In this document: positions 7,520 to 15,871 of the stretch, piece after piece
How the letters are laid out: the number at the start of each line of letters is the position of its first letter
Numbering within the stretch: the first letter of the stretch is position 1
Origin: Chloroflexota bacterium
Lineage (GTDB): Bacteria > Chloroflexota > Anaerolineae > UBA4142
Length of the DNA: 40,553 nt
NCBI GenBank assembly: GCA_023381515.1
Contig: JAMCQI010000046.1
Coordinates: 1-40,553 of the forward strand
Reading direction: 5' to 3'
Made by a program: the position numbers and the translations under genes
The notes under the pieces: model-generated
Seen by the model: the letters and a program-made list of their open reading frames with translations, nothing else
Databases searched by the model: none
Told to the model about the DNA's origin: nothing

Positions 7520-9403
7520 ATGGTACAATCCACCGCTCGAGAAGTGACAGGGCCAAAATCAGCGGCGTTCGTCGAGCAGGAGATGGTCTCGAGCACCGCA
7601 TGGCTTATCAGCATTCGTTGGTGGGCCGGGCTGGGCGTGCTGGCATTGACGTGGTTAGCCACCATGGTCCTCGCCATTAATCTGCCGGCGCTACCGCTCT
7701 ATGGGATCGGCCTGGCCATACTCGCCTACAACGCGGTCTTTGAGGTGATGCGCCGACGCTTGCTCGCCGAGGGCCTCCCCCATGCGTGGGCGTTCGGGCA
7801 GATGACCCGCCTGCAGATCGCGCTGGACTATGTGGCGATGGCCGCGCTTATCCACTTTTCCGGCGGCTTGGAGAGCCCGGCCGCCATCTATTTCATTTTT
7901 CACATTATCATTGCTGGAACCCTGCTTTCGCCCCGGGCGACGTATCTCTATACGACTCTAGCTGTCGGGCTCGTAGGCACGACAGCCGCTCTCGAGTATT
8001 TCGGTCTGTGGCCCCATGTCCGCGTGCCCGAGTTGGCCAACTCGGGATTGTACCAGAAGCCCCTCTACGCACTGGGCAACCTGTTCTTCTTCGCGACCGC
8101 CCTATATGTTACGGCCTACCTCGTCGCCACTCTCAATGTCCGATTGCGGAAACGGGCGGCCGAGGTGATTGAACTGAGTGAGCGCCTCCGCCGCGCGTAC
8201 AGTCGCCTGCAAACTCTATACGAAAACGCCCAGGCGGCCAATTCAACTCTTGAGCTTGCCAAAGTTCTGGACCGTTTTGTCCAGTCGACGGCTCGGGCAA
8301 TGGGTGTGCGGGCTTGCTCCATTTGTTTGCTCGACGAGACGGGCACCCGTCTCAATCTTGGCGCCGCCTTCGGCTTGAGCGAGCGGTACATGAGTAAGGG
8401 AGACCTCATCCTCGAGGCCAACCCGCTGGCACGCGAAGTCATGGCCGGCCGGACCATTATTACGGCGGATGCGAGGACCGCGTCCGACCTGCAATATCCC
8501 GCCGACGCCGTGGCCGAAGGTATTTGCTCGATGCTTTCAGCCCCAATGCGGGGAAAGGAGAAACCCTTCGGTCTCTTGCGCGCCTATAGCACCGAGCGGA
8601 ACCATTTTTCTCAAGAGGATGCAGAATTCCTTGCCGCGATCGCGACCCAGGGGAGCATTGCGATTGAGAACGCAATGGCTTTTCAGGCGCTGAGCCAGCT
8701 CAACGAAGGCAAGTCCAAGTTTGTGTTGACGGTCACGCATGAGCTGCGGTCGCCGGTCGGCGTGATCCGCAGTCTGTTGCGGACGATGCTCTCGGGTTAT
8801 ACGGGACCACTCGCGGACCAACAACGGGACATGGTGGAGCGAGCGCTCCACCGGACGGATGCACTCCAGAACTTGATTGACGATTTGCTCGACTTGGCAG
8901 CGGGCAAGAGTGAGCTCGGCATCCCGGAAGAGCGCGTTAAAGTGCGCCTGGACCAAGCGGTCGAGTATGTGGTCAAGCAGTTTCAGATTCCGGCCCAGGA
9001 GAAGCAAATCCGTCTCGAATGGCACTGTGAACCTGCCAACCGTTCCCTCTTGATTTCGGCAACCCATGAAGGGATTGAGCGGGTTCTGGGCAATCTGGTC
9101 TCGAATGCTGTCAAGTACACTCGGCCGGAGGGGTGCGTGCAGTTGCGCCTACGCCGCACGGATAGCGAGATCTATCTGCAGGTCTCGGATACGGGAATTG
9201 GGATTCCGGAAGAGGCGGTGCCCCACATTTGTGAGGAATTCTACCGGGCGCCAAACGCCAAGGCAATCGAAAAAGAAGGCACCGGGCTCGGGTTGGCGAT
9301 CGTCAAAAACCTGGTCGAGCACTGGGGCGGTCGCATCACGGTGGAGAGCAAGCTGGGGCATGGAACCACCTTCACTCTGATTTTCCCGACGGTGCGAGAT
9401 TGA
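7520..9403 (+). CDS. Membrane GAF-domain sensor histidine kinase
   Basis: A sensor kinase of 627 residues from the ATG at 7520. An in-frame GTG at 7481 directly after GGAGGA would give 640, so the start is uncertain. About six transmembrane segments fill residues 20-215, then a helical linker, a GAF domain (about 240-385), HisKA with the phospho-acceptor in VTHELRSP (about residue 407), and HATPase_c with LGNLVSNAVKYT, VSDTGIGIPEE and GTGLGLAIVKN. The bundled membrane domain recalls redox or quinone sensors such as RegB, but the RegB redox cysteine was not identified. TGGTACAAT at 7521-7529 looks like an extended -10 without a good -35. If it is real, translation would start further down, at ATG 7583. 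The kinase lies between the hydrogenase and cytochrome/Hdr blocks and plausibly controls them. Confidence 0.88.
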   Translation: MVQSTAREVTGPKSAAFVEQEMVSSTAWLISIRWWAGLGVLALTWLATMVLAINLPALPLYGIGLAILAYNAVFEVMRRRLLAEGLPHAWAFGQMTRLQIALDYVAMAALIHFSGGLESPAAIYFIFHIIIAGTLLSPRATYLYTTLAVGLVGTTAALEYFGLWPHVRVPELANSGLYQKPLYALGNLFFFATALYVTAYLVATLNVRLRKRAAEVIELSERLRRAYSRLQTLYENAQAANSTLELAKVLDRFVQSTARAMGVRACSICLLDETGTRLNLGAAFGLSERYMSKGDLILEANPLAREVMAGRTIITADARTASDLQYPADAVAEGICSMLSAPMRGKEKPFGLLRAYSTERNHFSQEDAEFLAAIATQGSIAIENAMAFQALSQLNEGKSKFVLTVTHELRSPVGVIRSLLRTMLSGYTGPLADQQRDMVERALHRTDALQNLIDDLLDLAAGKSELGIPEERVKVRLDQAVEYVVKQFQIPAQEKQIRLEWHCEPANRSLLISATHEGIERVLGNLVSNAVKYTRPEGCVQLRLRRTDSEIYLQVSDTGIGIPEEAVPHICEEFYRAPNAKAIEKEGTGLGLAIVKNLVEHWGGRITVESKLGHGTTFTLIFPTVRD

Positions 9404-9531
9404 GCGGTTTTTCTTTCTGCCCCTTGGCGAGAGGTCTCATACGTGTCTATGAGTAGTAGGTGACCTGGACCTGGTATCTAGTACGGAGAGGGTTGGTATC
9501 GCCGTTCAATCGAATCGGCTTGGCCGATTTA

Positions 9532-9560
9532 TTCCCATGCCCGCTAGTCCGTGTTACACT
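9532..9560 (+). promoter_or_regulatory. Probable sigma-70 promoter for the lipoyl protein gene
   Basis: TTCCCA (9532-9537), a 17-base spacer and TACACT (9555-9560) preceded by TG form an extended -10 promoter about 33 bases upstream of the GTG start at 9593. The stretch 9404-9531 after the kinase holds no ORF and no clear terminator hairpin. This suggests the lipoyl protein/cytochrome block is transcribed separately from the hydrogenase operon. Confidence 0.5.
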
Positions 9561-9592
9561 GGACATGGATTGAGCAAGCCAAGGAGGATCGC

Positions 9593-10018
9593 GTGAACAT
9601 CGCAGGTTATGAATTTCCGGACGATCTGTACTATGACAAGAACCACAGCTGGGCCCGCGTCGAGGGGAACACTGTCACCCAGGGGATGACCGACTTTGCA
9701 CAAAAGCTTGCCAAAGAGATCGTTTTCGTGGAAATCCCGCGCGCGAACCGCCCGGTCGAGCAGGGCAAACCGGTCATGAGCGTCGAGTCCGGCAAGTGGG
9801 TCGGCCGTATTTTTGCCATTGTCTCGGGCAAGATCCTGCAAGCCAATGGGGAGCTCGAATCCACTCCCACGTTAATTAACGATTCGCCCTACGACGAAGG
9901 CTGGCTCGTCAAGACCGAGGCGTCGACCTTGGACGAACTGAAGAATTTGATGCGAGCGAATGACCCAGCCTTTGCCGAATTGATCAAGAGTGAGATGGTC
10001 AAGTACAACTTGACGTAG
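9593..10018 (+). CDS. Lipoyl-carrier protein, GcvH/LbpA-like
   Basis: A 141-residue lipoyl-domain protein. The HSWARVEGN start, the GMTDFAQKLAKEIVFVEIP hammerhead strand and the ESGK motif place the lipoyl attachment at K68; NDSPYDEGWLVK closes the domain. This is the glycine-cleavage H-protein fold, but no gcvT or gcvP is present in the window. H-like lipoate-binding proteins (LbpA) are known partners of Hdr-like complexes in sulfur oxidisers, and this one sits directly upstream of cytochrome and Hdr genes. I read it as a candidate Hdr-linked carrier rather than part of glycine cleavage. The GTG at 9593 follows GGAGG with five bases between; the ATG-less upstream extension overlaps the promoter. 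Confidence 0.9.
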   Translation: MNIAGYEFPDDLYYDKNHSWARVEGNTVTQGMTDFAQKLAKEIVFVEIPRANRPVEQGKPVMSVESGKWVGRIFAIVSGKILQANGELESTPTLINDSPYDEGWLVKTEASTLDELKNLMRANDPAFAELIKSEMVKYNLT

Positions 10019-10028
10019 GAATGTTCCA

Positions 10029-10859
10029 GTGTGCAGTCATCTCTCGCGCTTGGTGCTCATTGGGCTCGCCGCGCTTGGTTTGCTCCTCAGCGCGTGTTCC
10101 GGCGCGGCGCCGCCGACCGAGTCGACGGTGCAGACGTGGTACATCGATCCCGTGCGCTTCCAGCGCGGCGCACATGCTGGGTTGCAATGTGCTGATTGTC
10201 ACACCGCCATTTCGCTCGGCGAGATGTCGGCGGGGCATCCTAACCCCGACCGCGTCACCCAGGATGCGGTCGCCACATTCGATTACACCGCATGCCGGCG
10301 CTGTCATCCTCAAGAATATGACGCCTACATGCACGGAGTCCACGCCGAAGTGGCGAGTGGGGTGCGTGCGAACCAGACGGACAATCCCGCGCCGACGTGT
10401 GGGCATTGTCACAGCCCACACTATAATCCGCCGAACCGGACGCGGGCGGAACTGATTGCGAGCCAGGTCGCAACCTGCGGCCAGTGTCACGGCAAGGCAA
10501 CAGAGACCTATCTGCAGAACTATCACGGCAAGGCTGCGGCCAACCTCGGGGACACCAGCTCGGCCGCGTGCACGGACTGCCACGGGGCGCATACGGTGGT
10601 CTCCCTCAAGTCGGCGGATACAGCGCTTGAAGTGTGCCAGACCTGCCACCCGGACGCTTCGGTGAACATGACCGGCTTTCTCATTCATGCTCAAGAAACG
10701 GTGCCGGCGCCCGCTGCGCCCCATGCAGGAGAATCCATGCTCTTGTTCGTGACCAAGGTCTTGCTAACGATCTTGGTCGTCGGAGTCCTCGGCTTTTTCT
10801 ACGCGCACACGTTCATCTGGTTCATTCGCTCGGCTCATAACCGGATGCGCGGGTCATGA
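10029..10859 (+). CDS. Membrane-anchored hexaheme c-type cytochrome lipoprotein
   Basis: A 276-residue exported cytochrome. The N-terminal hydrophobic stretch ends in a lipobox (LLLSAC, acylated C23). Six CxxCH heme sites follow: CADCH, CRRCH, CGHCH, CGQCH, CTDCH and CQTCH, with spacing like NapC/NrfH or other multiheme families. A C-terminal transmembrane helix (about 240-265, LLFVTKVLLTILVVG) ends in a positively charged tail. It should sit on the outer face of the cytoplasmic membrane and pass electrons to or from the cytochrome b encoded next. The GTG start at 10029 has AGGA eight bases upstream and is ten bases after the lipoyl gene stop. The exact cytochrome family is not recognised. 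Confidence 0.87.
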   Translation: MCSHLSRLVLIGLAALGLLLSACSGAAPPTESTVQTWYIDPVRFQRGAHAGLQCADCHTAISLGEMSAGHPNPDRVTQDAVATFDYTACRRCHPQEYDAYMHGVHAEVASGVRANQTDNPAPTCGHCHSPHYNPPNRTRAELIASQVATCGQCHGKATETYLQNYHGKAAANLGDTSSAACTDCHGAHTVVSLKSADTALEVCQTCHPDASVNMTGFLIHAQETVPAPAAPHAGESMLLFVTKVLLTILVVGVLGFFYAHTFIWFIRSAHNRMRGS

Positions 10860-10901
10860 GCGCGCGCGGTCCCAACGGGAGCCGGGGGATTGGTGCTAAC
10901 C

Positions 10902-11660
10902 ATGTCATCATCGGTCGTTTTACCCGCGCACCTCGTCCGCGAGCAGTCGGCCCCGCGGGTCGAATACTGGCGCTTTAACTTGTGGCATCGGATCAGCCAC
11001 CTTCTGCTGATGATCTCGATCATCGGACTTGTTCTGAGCCGCTTTCCGCTCAAATTCAGCGATGCCGTGGGCGCGCGGCTGTTCACGAACCTCCTCGGGG
11101 GTGTGGGAAATGCGGGGCTGATTCACCGCGGCTCGGCCATCGTGTTGGGCATCGGCTGCCTGATGAATCTCGTCTACGTGGGCTATCTCGTCTTGGTGAA
11201 ACACCGGTCCATTCTGGGGCCGGACTCGATCGTTCCCCGTTGGAAGGACGTCACCGATCTCTGGCAGCACCTCCACTATTTCGCGGGGCGAGCGGAACGC
11301 CCGCGCTTTGATCGCTTTACCTATTGGGAAAAGTTCGACTATTTGGCGGTCTTTTGGGGAATGGCCATTATAGGCGGGTCCGGCCTGCTCCTCTGGTTCC
11401 CCACGTTCTTTGCTCGCTTTTTGCCCGGCGTGATCATTAATCTCGCCTACATGGCTCACAGCGATGAAGCAATGCTCGCATTCGGATTTCTGATCGTAGT
11501 GCACCTGTTCAACACACATCTCCGGCCCGAGCGTTTCCCGATGGATAGGGTCATGTTCACGGGCAAGATTACGGCTGAAGAGTGGGCGCGCGATCATACA
11601 CTGGAATGGCAACGGATGCAGGGAGACCCAGAGCGTCTTGAAGAGATGAGGGTACATTGA
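10902..11660 (+). CDS. Membrane cytochrome b subunit (FdhI/HyaC-like)
   Basis: A 252-residue integral membrane protein with about four transmembrane helices. Its first helix follows EYWRFNLWHRISHLLLMISII, whose histidine resembles the heme-b ligand of formate dehydrogenase gamma and Ni/Fe-hydrogenase cytochrome b. Further histidines lie in GLIHRGSAIVLG and the FLIVVHLFNTHLRPE helix. Such subunits carry two b hemes and exchange electrons with menaquinone. In-frame alternatives (TTG 10890, GTG 10893) exist; I prefer ATG 10902 although its Shine-Dalgarno (GGGGGA) is distant. The stop shares a base with the next start (TGATG), so it is translationally coupled to the heptaheme/NarI-type protein. 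Confidence 0.85.
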   Translation: MSSSVVLPAHLVREQSAPRVEYWRFNLWHRISHLLLMISIIGLVLSRFPLKFSDAVGARLFTNLLGGVGNAGLIHRGSAIVLGIGCLMNLVYVGYLVLVKHRSILGPDSIVPRWKDVTDLWQHLHYFAGRAERPRFDRFTYWEKFDYLAVFWGMAIIGGSGLLLWFPTFFARFLPGVIINLAYMAHSDEAMLAFGFLIVVHLFNTHLRPERFPMDRVMFTGKITAEEWARDHTLEWQRMQGDPERLEEMRVH

Positions 11661-13156
11661 TGCGCTCACGTGAGGCTTGGCGTCTCCTCATCGGCACGCT
11701 CCTGGCGCTGGCGCTCCTTTCCATCGCCACTGCAACGGCGCAGGCACAGGGTCCGAGCGGGGCGCCGCATCCTCCGCCCGCGAGTGGTGGAGCGACCTCA
11801 TGTTGGCAGTGCCACCGCCAACCGAACCTTCAAGCAACTGCGGGGATTGCCGCCGCCAATGCGCTCTGCGAGGATTGCCACGCCAAGCCAGAAACGGTCG
11901 CGCAGGTGAACGGCCAAGAAATCTCTCTTCAGGTGCAAAAGCAAGCTTTCGGCAAGTCGCGTCACGCGCTCGTCGCGTGCACGGCGTGCCACAGCTCGGT
12001 CGCGCGCTCGCCGCACCGCGAGATTGAGCCGGTCGCGTGCGATGGCTGCCACAGTAATCTAGCGCAGCATCTGGCCATCGGTGATCCGCATCTCAACGTC
12101 GATTGCGCGGCCTGCCATTTCCAGAACGACCATGTTGCTTTGGATTCGACCACCTCGCGCGTCGTCCTCGCCCGCGTGGACAGCCAGGGCAAGCCGGTGA
12201 GCCTGACCGACCACACACTTGTCTCCCAGGTGCCATGCGGGCGCTGCCACACCCGCGGCAGCGCGGTGCTTGCGCCGGCGGCCGTGTTGCCGCCCAAGGA
12301 CATTACATGCATCGGCTGCCATCCCTCTGTCCCGATTGCGGCGAGCCCACTCTCGTGGGGGGCGATGGGCATTTTTCTGATCGGCCTGGTGCTCAATGTG
12401 TCCGTTTGGCTGGGCGGCAGTGTGGCCGGGAAATTGGGGCTCTCGCTGGGAGAGAAAATGTCCCTCCTTGCGGAGCAGGCGGTCGCGATCGTTTTCTCCC
12501 GCCGCCTGTTCACACTCGGGCGCGCGGCGTTGCTCGACGGAATCCTCCACCGACGCCTTCTCAAAGAGAATGTCGCCCGGTGGGTGGCGCACAGCTTGAT
12601 TCTACTCCCGTTCGCCGCTCGCTTTGCGCTTGGCCTGGTTACCGGCCTCGCGGCTCAGTTTTACCCGGAGGCGCCGCTGACGCGGGTGCTCGTAGATCGC
12701 GATGCGCCACCGGTCGCTTTTACAAATGACCTGCTTGCTCTGCTGATCGTTCTAGGCGCCGGCTATGCCGGTTATCTTCGGGCCACGGACAAGCAGCGCC
12801 GTGCCCTGACTGCGGGGCAGGACGCGCTGGCGCTCCTTCTCCTCGCTCTCATCTTTGTGTTTGGTTTTCTGGTCGAGGGGGTCCACATTCTCACCATCCA
12901 ACTGCCGTGGAATCAAGCGGGCTATGCCTTTGTCGGGGCAGCTTTGGCGGCGCTATTGAACCCGCTGCCGCTCGATTGGGGAACTATCTACCCGGCTCTC
13001 TTTTACGTTCACGCCATTCTGGTCGCCACTTTTGTCGCTTATCTGCCGTTCAGCAAGTTCTTCCACATTCTCGTCAGCTTGTTCGTCGTCGCGGTCCGGC
13101 CGGCGCTCGAGGACAAGTCGCGGTCGGGCCATCCTGCTGGAGCACACGTGCCGTGA
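11660..13156 (+). CDS. Heptaheme cytochrome c fused to a NarI/DsrM-like membrane domain
   Basis: A 498-residue fusion. A signal peptide (1-30, ending TATAQAQG) precedes seven CxxCH sites (CWQCH at 48, then CEDCH, CTACH, CDGCH, CAACH, CGRCH, and CIGCH at 217). From about 225 come several transmembrane helices. WVAHSLILLPFAARFALG and the ending FVAYLPFSKFFHILVS resemble the heme-b-binding gamma subunits NarI, DsrM and HmeC, which exchange electrons with quinol. The next gene is a DsrK/HdrD homologue, as in DsrMK, Hme and Tmc complexes. What differs is the periplasmic multiheme domain being in the same chain as the DsrM-like part. It would join quinone, periplasmic hemes and a cytoplasmic iron-sulfur subunit. 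Confidence 0.86.
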   Translation: MRSREAWRLLIGTLLALALLSIATATAQAQGPSGAPHPPPASGGATSCWQCHRQPNLQATAGIAAANALCEDCHAKPETVAQVNGQEISLQVQKQAFGKSRHALVACTACHSSVARSPHREIEPVACDGCHSNLAQHLAIGDPHLNVDCAACHFQNDHVALDSTTSRVVLARVDSQGKPVSLTDHTLVSQVPCGRCHTRGSAVLAPAAVLPPKDITCIGCHPSVPIAASPLSWGAMGIFLIGLVLNVSVWLGGSVAGKLGLSLGEKMSLLAEQAVAIVFSRRLFTLGRAALLDGILHRRLLKENVARWVAHSLILLPFAARFALGLVTGLAAQFYPEAPLTRVLVDRDAPPVAFTNDLLALLIVLGAGYAGYLRATDKQRRALTAGQDALALLLLALIFVFGFLVEGVHILTIQLPWNQAGYAFVGAALAALLNPLPLDWGTIYPALFYVHAILVATFVAYLPFSKFFHILVSLFVVAVRPALEDKSRSGHPAGAHVP

Positions 13157-14361
13157 GTCTCGAGCATTTTTCGGTAGGGCAATTGATGGAGCTGGATGCC
13201 TGCACGCGGTGCGGCCAATGCGTGGCGCAGTGTCCTACCTACGCGGAGGCTCAGGATGAGAGCATTCATCCCCTCGGCAAGATCGCGCTCGAAAAGGAGA
13301 TGATCCGGCGGCAGTTCAGCTGGTGGGCACACCTCCCTGGCCTCGGGCGGGAGAACGGCGCGCTCGCACAATTGTCCAAGGGCATCTTTCGCTGCACTTT
13401 GTGCGCACGCTGCGCGGTGGTCTGTCCGGTCGGGCTGCACACGCGCACCCTCTGGCTCGGGATGCGAGAGCAAATGGTTGCGCTGGGACAGTATCCGGAG
13501 GCCTTTAATCGGTTGAGAGAGACGCTGAGCACGGCGCGGAATATCAGCGGAGATCCGAACGAAAACCGGGGGCTGTGGGCCGATGGGCTGCCGGAAAAGC
13601 CGGCGGGGCTCGTCGGCAAGCGCCAGGCGGAAACCGTGTACTTTATCGGCTGTGTGGGGGCCATGTTCCCGATGGCGTACGGCATTCCGCAGTCGCTCTC
13701 GCAGACGCTCACGTACGCCGGCGTGGATTACACAACGCTCGGCGGTGAAGAGTGGTGCTGTGGGTTCCCTCTCCTGCTTGCCGGCATGCGCAGCGCTGCG
13801 ATAGAGCTCATCCGTCATAACGTCGGGACGGTCCGTGCGATGGGGGCGAAACGGCTCGTCGCGTCGTGTCCATCCTGCTATCATACGTGGCACACGGACT
13901 ATCCCGCGATTCTCGGTCAACCGCTCGGGTTTCAGGTGCTTCACGCAACCCAGCTCCTCGCCGAGCTTGTCGAGCGCAAACAGATTCGCTTGGGGCCGGT
14001 CGAGCAAAAAGTTACGTATCACGACCCGTGCGATCTCGGTCGTACGAGCAACATTTACGACGAGCCGCGTTTTCTCCTGACGAGTCTGCCCGGAATCGAG
14101 CTGCAAGAGATGAAGGATCGTCGCGAGCGCTCGCTCTGCTGCGGTGGGGGCGGGGATGTCGAGATGGTGGATGCCGCGTTGAGCGCCGCCGTCGCCAAGC
14201 GTCGTGTCGGACAGGCCAAGGACACCGGTGCTCAGGTTATTGTGTCGGCCTGTCAGCAGTGCAAGCGTACGCTCGCCGGCGCCGTCCGCAAAGAAAAGGC
14301 GCGGATGAAGGTTCTGGACATCACCGAGATCGTCTGGAATTCAGTCTCCTCCTCTCAATAG
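13153..14361 (+). CDS. DsrK/HdrD-like iron-sulfur protein (fused HdrC-HdrB type)
   Basis: A 402-residue cytoplasmic protein. Two [4Fe-4S] ferredoxin motifs (CTRCGQCVAQCP from residue 17, CTLCARCAVVCP from 81) form an HdrC-like part. Two CCG domains form an HdrB-like part, with GCVGAMFP...WCCGFP...CPSCYHTW and HDPCDLGRTS...CCGGGGD...CQQCKRT. The CCG domains bind the unusual clusters where HdrB/HdrD reduce disulfides. The GTG start overlaps the preceding stop (GTGA), an arrangement seen with DsrM-DsrK, HmeC-HmeD and TmcC-TmcB pairs. It should be the cytoplasmic arm of the membrane module and the contact point with soluble Hdr proteins. Confidence 0.92.
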   Translation: MSLEHFSVGQLMELDACTRCGQCVAQCPTYAEAQDESIHPLGKIALEKEMIRRQFSWWAHLPGLGRENGALAQLSKGIFRCTLCARCAVVCPVGLHTRTLWLGMREQMVALGQYPEAFNRLRETLSTARNISGDPNENRGLWADGLPEKPAGLVGKRQAETVYFIGCVGAMFPMAYGIPQSLSQTLTYAGVDYTTLGGEEWCCGFPLLLAGMRSAAIELIRHNVGTVRAMGAKRLVASCPSCYHTWHTDYPAILGQPLGFQVLHATQLLAELVERKQIRLGPVEQKVTYHDPCDLGRTSNIYDEPRFLLTSLPGIELQEMKDRRERSLCCGGGGDVEMVDAALSAAVAKRRVGQAKDTGAQVIVSACQQCKRTLAGAVRKEKARMKVLDITEIVWNSVSSSQ

Positions 14362-14424
14362 ATCAGGCGCCGTAAGCCATCGCAATGCCGAGATGGCAGA
14401 ACAGCCCGCGCTGTAGATTCTACC

Positions 14425-14458
14425 GGCGCGCTGTTACCGACCAGGGTAACAGCGCGCC
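14425..14458 (+). terminator. Perfect 14-bp inverted repeat after the membrane module
   Basis: GGCGCGCTGTTACC (14425-14438) is exactly repeated in inverse at 14445-14458 around a six-base loop. It lies 63 bases after the DsrK-like gene and is not followed by a T-tract, so it is either a Rho-type or weak intrinsic terminator, a processing site, or a binding palindrome. Confidence 0.5.
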
Positions 14459-14546
14459 GCCTATTACCGGGAGGAGACCGCCACGGTGGGACGTGTGCTG
14501 CAACGAAATAGGTAGAACGTGCAATTGAAATGAGACGACGAACGCA

Positions 14547-14575
14547 TTTTCAAAACAGAGCCCTCACAGTAAACT
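14547..14575 (+). promoter_or_regulatory. Possible promoter of the large Hdr operon
   Basis: TTTTCA (14547-14552), 17 bases, then TAAACT (14570-14575): four of six matches at each hexamer. The downstream leader contains a short GC-rich hairpin (AACCCGCC/GGCGGGTT, 14583-14600) and ends at the ATG at 14646. It is the only plausible promoter I find before the long run of same-strand genes to 30053. Confidence 0.32.
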
Positions 14576-14645
14576 GATGATGAACCCGCCAAGGCGGGTT
14601 TGCCGGGGCATATCCTTTCTCATGAGAGGGTGAGAGGCAGGCAGC

Positions 14646-15851
14646 ATGACCCCAGTCGGGATGCTCGATCCAACGCTGCGCGAGTTCGTAAACGCCCAGT
14701 CCGAGCAATTGATTAATCGCTGTTTTGCATGCTCCAAATGCACGGCGGGATGCCCGATCGCGCGGGTTGCGGATTTACGGCCGGCGCAGCTCTTGCGCTT
14801 GGTCCAGTTCGGCCTTACGGATGCTCTCTTGAACAATCCCGCCCTGTGGCGCTGCCTCGGCTGCGACCTCTGCGGCAGTCGCTGCCCGAATGATGTCCAT
14901 ATCGGCACCATGCTCGCGGCCGTGCGCAAACTCGCGTGGCAAGAATCCCGTTTCTCGGACCCGGCTCTTGTCCAAGGCTTGGAGCGGCTGACGGCGCTGA
15001 AGGACAATATCGAGCGTGTCCACAACATAACGGGGGATGATAACGCCAACCGGCTCCTGTGGGCGCAGAACCTGGATCAAGCGCCGGAGGGGCTGGAGCA
15101 CAAAAGCGGAGCGGAAATTGTCTATTTCGTGGGCTGTGTGAGCTCCCTCTTTCCGCAAAGCTACCGCATTCCGCAGGCGATGACCCAGGTTCTGATGGGC
15201 ACCGGAGCCAAGTTTACGGCTCTGGGCGGCGAAGAGTGGTGTTGCGGCTATCCCTTGATCGCCGCGGGCTTGGGCGAGCGGGCGCAGAAGCTGGCGGCAC
15301 ACAACGTGAAATCAATTCAGGAGATCGGCGCGAGGGAATTGGTCACCACCTGCCCCTCCTGCTTTCATATGTGGAAGCACAAATACCCTGAACTGCTCGG
15401 CGCGCCCCTCCCGTTCGAGGTCAAGCACTCGACGGAATTCCTGCAGGGCTTGTTAAGCGACGGGGCGCTCAGACTCAACCCGTTCAAAGGAACGGTCACC
15501 TTTCACGATCCCTGCGATCTGTGCCGCAAGAGCGATGTATTTGACGCCCCACGAGCGGTCCTCGATGCAATCCCCGGGGTGCGCTTTGTCGAGATGACGA
15601 ACTATGGCAAGAACGCTCTCTGCTGCGGCGGGGGCGGCAACCTGGAGACCTTTGATCCCAGCCTTGTCGCGCAGGTATCGGCCGAGCGGCTAAATGATGC
15701 GATGGGAACTGGAGCGAGCATTATCGTTTCCGCGTGCCAGCAGTGCGAACGGACCCTGACCAGCGCGACCCGCAAGCATGAAGCGGCGCGCAAGGCGCGC
15801 GTCAAGGTGATGGATATTGTCGAACTCGTTTCTCAACAACTGGCGAATTGA
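14646..15851 (+). CDS. HdrC-HdrB fusion protein (first soluble copy)
   Basis: A 401-residue protein with the same architecture as the DsrK-like gene before it. Ferredoxin motifs are CFACSKCTAGCP (from residue 26) and CLGCDLCGSRCP (from 70). CCG domain 1 has GCVSSLFP, WCCGYP and CPSCFHMW; CCG domain 2 has DPCDLCRKSD, CCGGGGN and CQQCERT. All ligand positions of both CCG domains appear intact, so a disulfide-reductase-type active site is expected. It is followed at once by the giant HdrA fusion (20-base gap) and would be its HdrBC partner. Similarity to the gene at 13153 suggests an old duplication, one copy committed to the membrane and the other to the soluble complex. Confidence 0.92.
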   Translation: MTPVGMLDPTLREFVNAQSEQLINRCFACSKCTAGCPIARVADLRPAQLLRLVQFGLTDALLNNPALWRCLGCDLCGSRCPNDVHIGTMLAAVRKLAWQESRFSDPALVQGLERLTALKDNIERVHNITGDDNANRLLWAQNLDQAPEGLEHKSGAEIVYFVGCVSSLFPQSYRIPQAMTQVLMGTGAKFTALGGEEWCCGYPLIAAGLGERAQKLAAHNVKSIQEIGARELVTTCPSCFHMWKHKYPELLGAPLPFEVKHSTEFLQGLLSDGALRLNPFKGTVTFHDPCDLCRKSDVFDAPRAVLDAIPGVRFVEMTNYGKNALCCGGGGNLETFDPSLVAQVSAERLNDAMGTGASIIVSACQQCERTLTSATRKHEAARKARVKVMDIVELVSQQLAN

Positions 15852-15871
15852 TTAGGGTGGACAGGAAGAAA

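Noticed and set aside
9593..10018. Glycine cleavage H protein in a gcv operon
   Set aside because: No gcvT, gcvP or lpd neighbours; context is cytochromes and Hdr.
13039..14106. Long minus-strand ORFs opposite the Hdr, permease and plsX genes (also 15992-17089, 30690-31793, 37126-38241)
   Set aside because: Arginine/histidine-rich shadow translations of GC-rich genes with no recognisable domains.
11660..14361. DsrMKJOP complex of sulfate reducers
   Set aside because: DsrM- and DsrK-like parts exist, but no DsrJ, DsrO, DsrP or DsrAB is in the window, and the heme content is different.
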